Assembly: GCA_949123685.1 (NCBI GenBank)
Contig: CASBHZ010000020.1
Location: 1-39,849, forward strand
Length of the DNA stretch: 39,849 bases
Origin: an uncultured Bacteroidales bacterium
Lineage (GTDB): Bacteria; Bacteroidota; Bacteroidia; Bacteroidales; Muribaculaceae
Reading direction: 5' to 3'
Shown: one piece after another, positions 37,567 through 39,849 of the stretch
Layout: each line of letters opens with the position of its first letter
Position numbering within the stretch: the first letter of the stretch is position 1
Translations under genes and position numbers: made by a program
Notes under the pieces: model-generated
Seen by the model: the letters and a program-made list of their open reading frames with translations, nothing else
Told to the model about the DNA's origin: nothing
Databases searched by the model: none

Positions 37567-39763
37567 GAACAATACGATCGTGAAGTTCTGCAAGTTTTCC
37601 AGAGTTCCATCTGTCCGTGGTGCCAACGAGATATCCTGTGATCCTCTGTATCGTTTCGAACTTTGTGCCGCATTTAGGGCAGTTGGACTCATTCGGAGAT
37701 GCGTTTTCATAACCGCATCGGGGACAATGGTTGCGGTTGTGGTTTACGGATCCATACCCCATGTTGTATCGGTCAAGCAGGTCTACAATCTGCATTATGG
37801 ATTCTTCATTATGGGTTGCGTCGCCATCAATTTCCACATAGAATATATGACCGCCGCCGGTCAATTCGTGATATGGAGCCTCTATTTTTGCCTTGTGGCG
37901 GGGAGAGCAATGATAATACACCGGTATATGGTTCGAATTGGTGTAATACTCCTTGTCTGTAACACCAGGGATGACTCCAAAAGTTTTTCTGTCTTTTTTT
38001 GTGAACTTGCCCGACAAGCCCTCGGCCGGAGTGGCGAGCACGGAATAATTGTGTCCGTAGGTTTCACAATATTCGTTGACCCTGCTTCTCATGTGCTTAA
38101 CTATTCTTATGCCGAGAGCTTGAGCTTCATCGCTTTCTCCGTGGTGTTTCCCGACAAGCGCTATAAGACATTCTGCGAGTCCTATGAACCCAATGCCGAG
38201 CGTTCCCTGGTTGATTACCGATTCAATGGTGTCGTTTGGTCCGAGACGGTCAGCTCCGTTCCATAGCGCGCTCATGACGAGAGGGAACTGTTTGGCAAAG
38301 GCGGTTTTTTGGAAGTTGTAACGTTCGTTGAGCTGGAGAGCCGTTATGTCGAGTACTTCATCAAGTTTTTCAAAAAATCTGCCGATGCGCTCTTCTTTAT
38401 CTTTTATGCCCATTAACTCTATGGCTATGCGGACAATGTTGATTGTGGAGAAGGAAATGTTGCCACGCCCGATAGACGTTTTGTCTCCATACCGGTTTTC
38501 AAATACCCGTGTGCGGCAACCCATGGTTGCCACTTCGTATTTGTATCTTTCGGGATCTTTTGCATCCCATTTTTCGTGTTGGTTGAATGTCGCGTCAAGA
38601 TTGACGAAGTTTGGGAAAAACCGTCTTGCCGTTACTTTACATGCGAGGCGATAAAGATCATAGTTGGGATCTTCCGGCATATAGCTTACACCGCGTTTCT
38701 TTTTCCAAATCTGGATCGGGAAAATTGCAGTGGCTCCATTGCCGACACCCTCATAGGTGGAGTTCAATATTTCCCTGATGACGCATCTGCCTTCGGCTGA
38801 TGTATCGGTTCCATAATTAATAGAGGAGAAAACCACTTGATTGCCACCACGCGAATGAATGGTATTCATATTGTGTATGAATGCTTCCATCGCCTGATGT
38901 ACCCTTTCGACAGTTTTGTTGATTGCATGCTGAAGGAATCGCTCGTCTCCTTCAAGGTTTTCAAGATCACGCTTTAGAAAATCTTTAATCTCTCTATTAT
39001 ATAAATGATGCAGGTCGTGTCCGGCAAGTTGTTCGATATTCTTCACTTCTTCTATAAATGAACTTCTTACAAAAGGAGCTAAATAGAAATCGAAGGCGGG
39101 GATTGCTTGACCTCCGTGCATTTCATTTTGTGCAGTCTCTAAAGATATGCATCCGATAATGCTTGCTGTTTCTATGCGTTTTGCCGGGCGTGATTCCCCG
39201 TGTCCGGCTACAAATCCTCTTTTTAGGATTTTATCGAGCGGGTGCTGGACACATGTCAGGCTTTTTGTGGGGTAGTAGTCTTTGTCGTGGATATGCAGAT
39301 AGTTGTTTTTTACGGCAGCCTTGACATCTTGGCTTAGCAAATAATCGTCAACGAATGGTTTTGTAGTCTCGCTTGCAAATTTCATCATCATGCCCGCCGG
39401 GGAATCGGTGTTCATGTTTGCATTTTCACGCGTGATATCATTATTCTTGGCTTCTATAATCTCCAAGAACATGTCACGTGTTTTTGCACGCCTTGCTATT
39501 GATCGTTGGTCGCGGTAGGCTATATATTTCTTAGCTACATCTTTCCTTGACGATTTCATCAATTCTATTTCTACGCGGTCTTGAATTTCCTCTACGGTCA
39601 TCCTTTCCTTGCTGCCGATGCCGATTCTATCGGTTATTTTTTGCACTAATGCTTCGTCTTCACCGATTTCTGTTGTCAGCATTGCCTTCCTGATGGCGGC
39701 TTTTATTTTTTCTTCATTATAGCCAACAACTCTTCCGTCGCGCTTCTCAACTATCTGTATCAT
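37559..39763 (-). CDS. nrdD: Anaerobic ribonucleoside-triphosphate reductase NrdD
   Basis: A 734-residue class III ribonucleotide reductase, reducing NTPs to dNTPs without oxygen. An ATP-cone regulatory domain is at the N-terminus (about 1-90, KRDGRVVGYNEEKIKAAIRKA). The catalytic barrel contains HIHDKDYYPTKSLTC and NEMHGGQAIPAFD. A C-terminal zinc site is formed by C680, C683, C695 and C698 (CPRC...CPKC), and the glycyl radical is at about G710 in RITGYLVG. All catalytic parts are present and the length is normal. It is the first gene of the nrdD-nrdG pair. The 86 bases upstream reach the window edge and include a copy of the TTTAAACAACTTC motif (39810-39798) 34 bases before the ATG. Confidence 0.97.
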   Translation of the reverse strand: MIQIVEKRDGRVVGYNEEKIKAAIRKAMLTTEIGEDEALVQKITDRIGIGSKERMTVEEIQDRVEIELMKSSRKDVAKKYIAYRDQRSIARRAKTRDMFLEIIEAKNNDITRENANMNTDSPAGMMMKFASETTKPFVDDYLLSQDVKAAVKNNYLHIHDKDYYPTKSLTCVQHPLDKILKRGFVAGHGESRPAKRIETASIIGCISLETAQNEMHGGQAIPAFDFYLAPFVRSSFIEEVKNIEQLAGHDLHHLYNREIKDFLKRDLENLEGDERFLQHAINKTVERVHQAMEAFIHNMNTIHSRGGNQVVFSSINYGTDTSAEGRCVIREILNSTYEGVGNGATAIFPIQIWKKKRGVSYMPEDPNYDLYRLACKVTARRFFPNFVNLDATFNQHEKWDAKDPERYKYEVATMGCRTRVFENRYGDKTSIGRGNISFSTINIVRIAIELMGIKDKEERIGRFFEKLDEVLDITALQLNERYNFQKTAFAKQFPLVMSALWNGADRLGPNDTIESVINQGTLGIGFIGLAECLIALVGKHHGESDEAQALGIRIVKHMRSRVNEYCETYGHNYSVLATPAEGLSGKFTKKDRKTFGVIPGVTDKEYYTNSNHIPVYYHCSPRHKAKIEAPYHELTGGGHIFYVEIDGDATHNEESIMQIVDLLDRYNMGYGSVNHNRNHCPRCGYENASPNESNCPKCGTKFETIQRITGYLVGTTDRWNSGKLAELHDRIVHE

Positions 39764-39797
39764 CTTTTTTATATTGATTCTATGAAGGTGTCACTTA

Positions 39798-39818
39798 GAA
39801 GTTGTTTAAAAATAAATG
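39798..39818. repeat. Intergenic 21-base repeat, copy near nrdD
   Basis: These 21 bases are identical, in inverted orientation, to 12977-12997 at the start of recR, and begin GAAGTTGTTTAAA. Shorter copies occur at 36169-36181 and 29675-29687. Confidence 0.7.
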
Positions 39819-39849
39819 TGAATTTGGGGTCGCAATCTTGGCGCAGATT

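Noticed and set aside
37567..37710. 48-residue N-terminal extension of NrdG
   Set aside because: It overlaps the zinc and glycyl-radical region of nrdD in another frame; NrdG proteins begin close to the NILNIIRG segment.
1..39849. CRISPR array, tRNA, rRNA, tmRNA or known riboswitch
   Set aside because: I looked at all gaps over 70 bases and saw no regular spaced repeats, no cloverleaf and no riboswitch core I recognise. A covariance-model search was not possible, so a small RNA could have been missed.

Overview
The window looks like chromosomal DNA of an anaerobic member of the Bacteroidales (Bacteroidota). A gut lineage such as Muribaculaceae or Bacteroidaceae is my guess, not something the sequence proves. 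The pointers are: a giant SprA (Sov) outer-membrane protein directly behind ruvA; several promoters of the Bacteroidota type (TTTG or TTGC, 19-20 bases, then TAnnTTTG); a DUF4491 protein; two AspT/YidE-type transporters with paired RCK_C domains; and class III (oxygen-sensitive) ribonucleotide reductase beside a rubrerythrin. The first 46 bases are not biological. They are the end of an Illumina P5/TruSeq adapter with an 8-base index, so the window starts at a contaminated contig end and its first gene (FGGY sugar kinase) is cut.

Layout. 47-571: 3' end of a xylulokinase-like gene (+). 754-3819 (-): DUF4491 membrane protein, an ABC-F ATPase with a long structured leader, and an ECF sigma factor. 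3979-6020 (+): DEAD-box RNA helicase and TrmN6-type tRNA methyltransferase. 6041-12979 (-): FadL-like outer-membrane protein, a secreted Trp/Gly/Pro/Ser-repeat protein, FtsH, RsfS, a GNAT acetyltransferase and RecR. 13055-22711 (+): RuvA, SprA and an AspT-like transporter. 22794-25939 (-): AlaS with a secreted SH3-like protein coupled behind it. 26015-27343 (+): M23 peptidase and MerR-type regulator. 27414-32683 (-): second AspT-like transporter, a tiny membrane protein, a GIN-domain lipoprotein and an M13 peptidase. 32759-36117 (-): ftsY-rimO-isochorismate synthase operon. 36321-39763 (-): rubrerythrin and nrdD-nrdG.

Most genes are housekeeping: translation (AlaS, RsfS, RimO, TrmN6, ABC-F), membrane targeting and quality control (FtsY, FtsH), DNA repair (RecR, RuvA) and dNTP synthesis (NrdD/G). 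Around them is a cell-envelope theme: SprA, FadL-like protein, M23, M13, GIN lipoprotein and several small exported proteins. I see no tRNA, rRNA, CRISPR array, insertion sequence or prophage.

The most unusual content lies between genes: very long perfect palindromes used as terminators (64 and 42 bp), a terminator embedded in the coding sequence of a neighbour, a symmetric divergent promoter pair, two families of short dispersed intergenic motifs (TTTAAACAACTTC and AAGTGATC/GATCACTT), and a roughly 255-base leader in front of the ABC-F gene with a short upstream ORF and paired inverted repeats. That leader is the best candidate here for an undescribed regulatory system.
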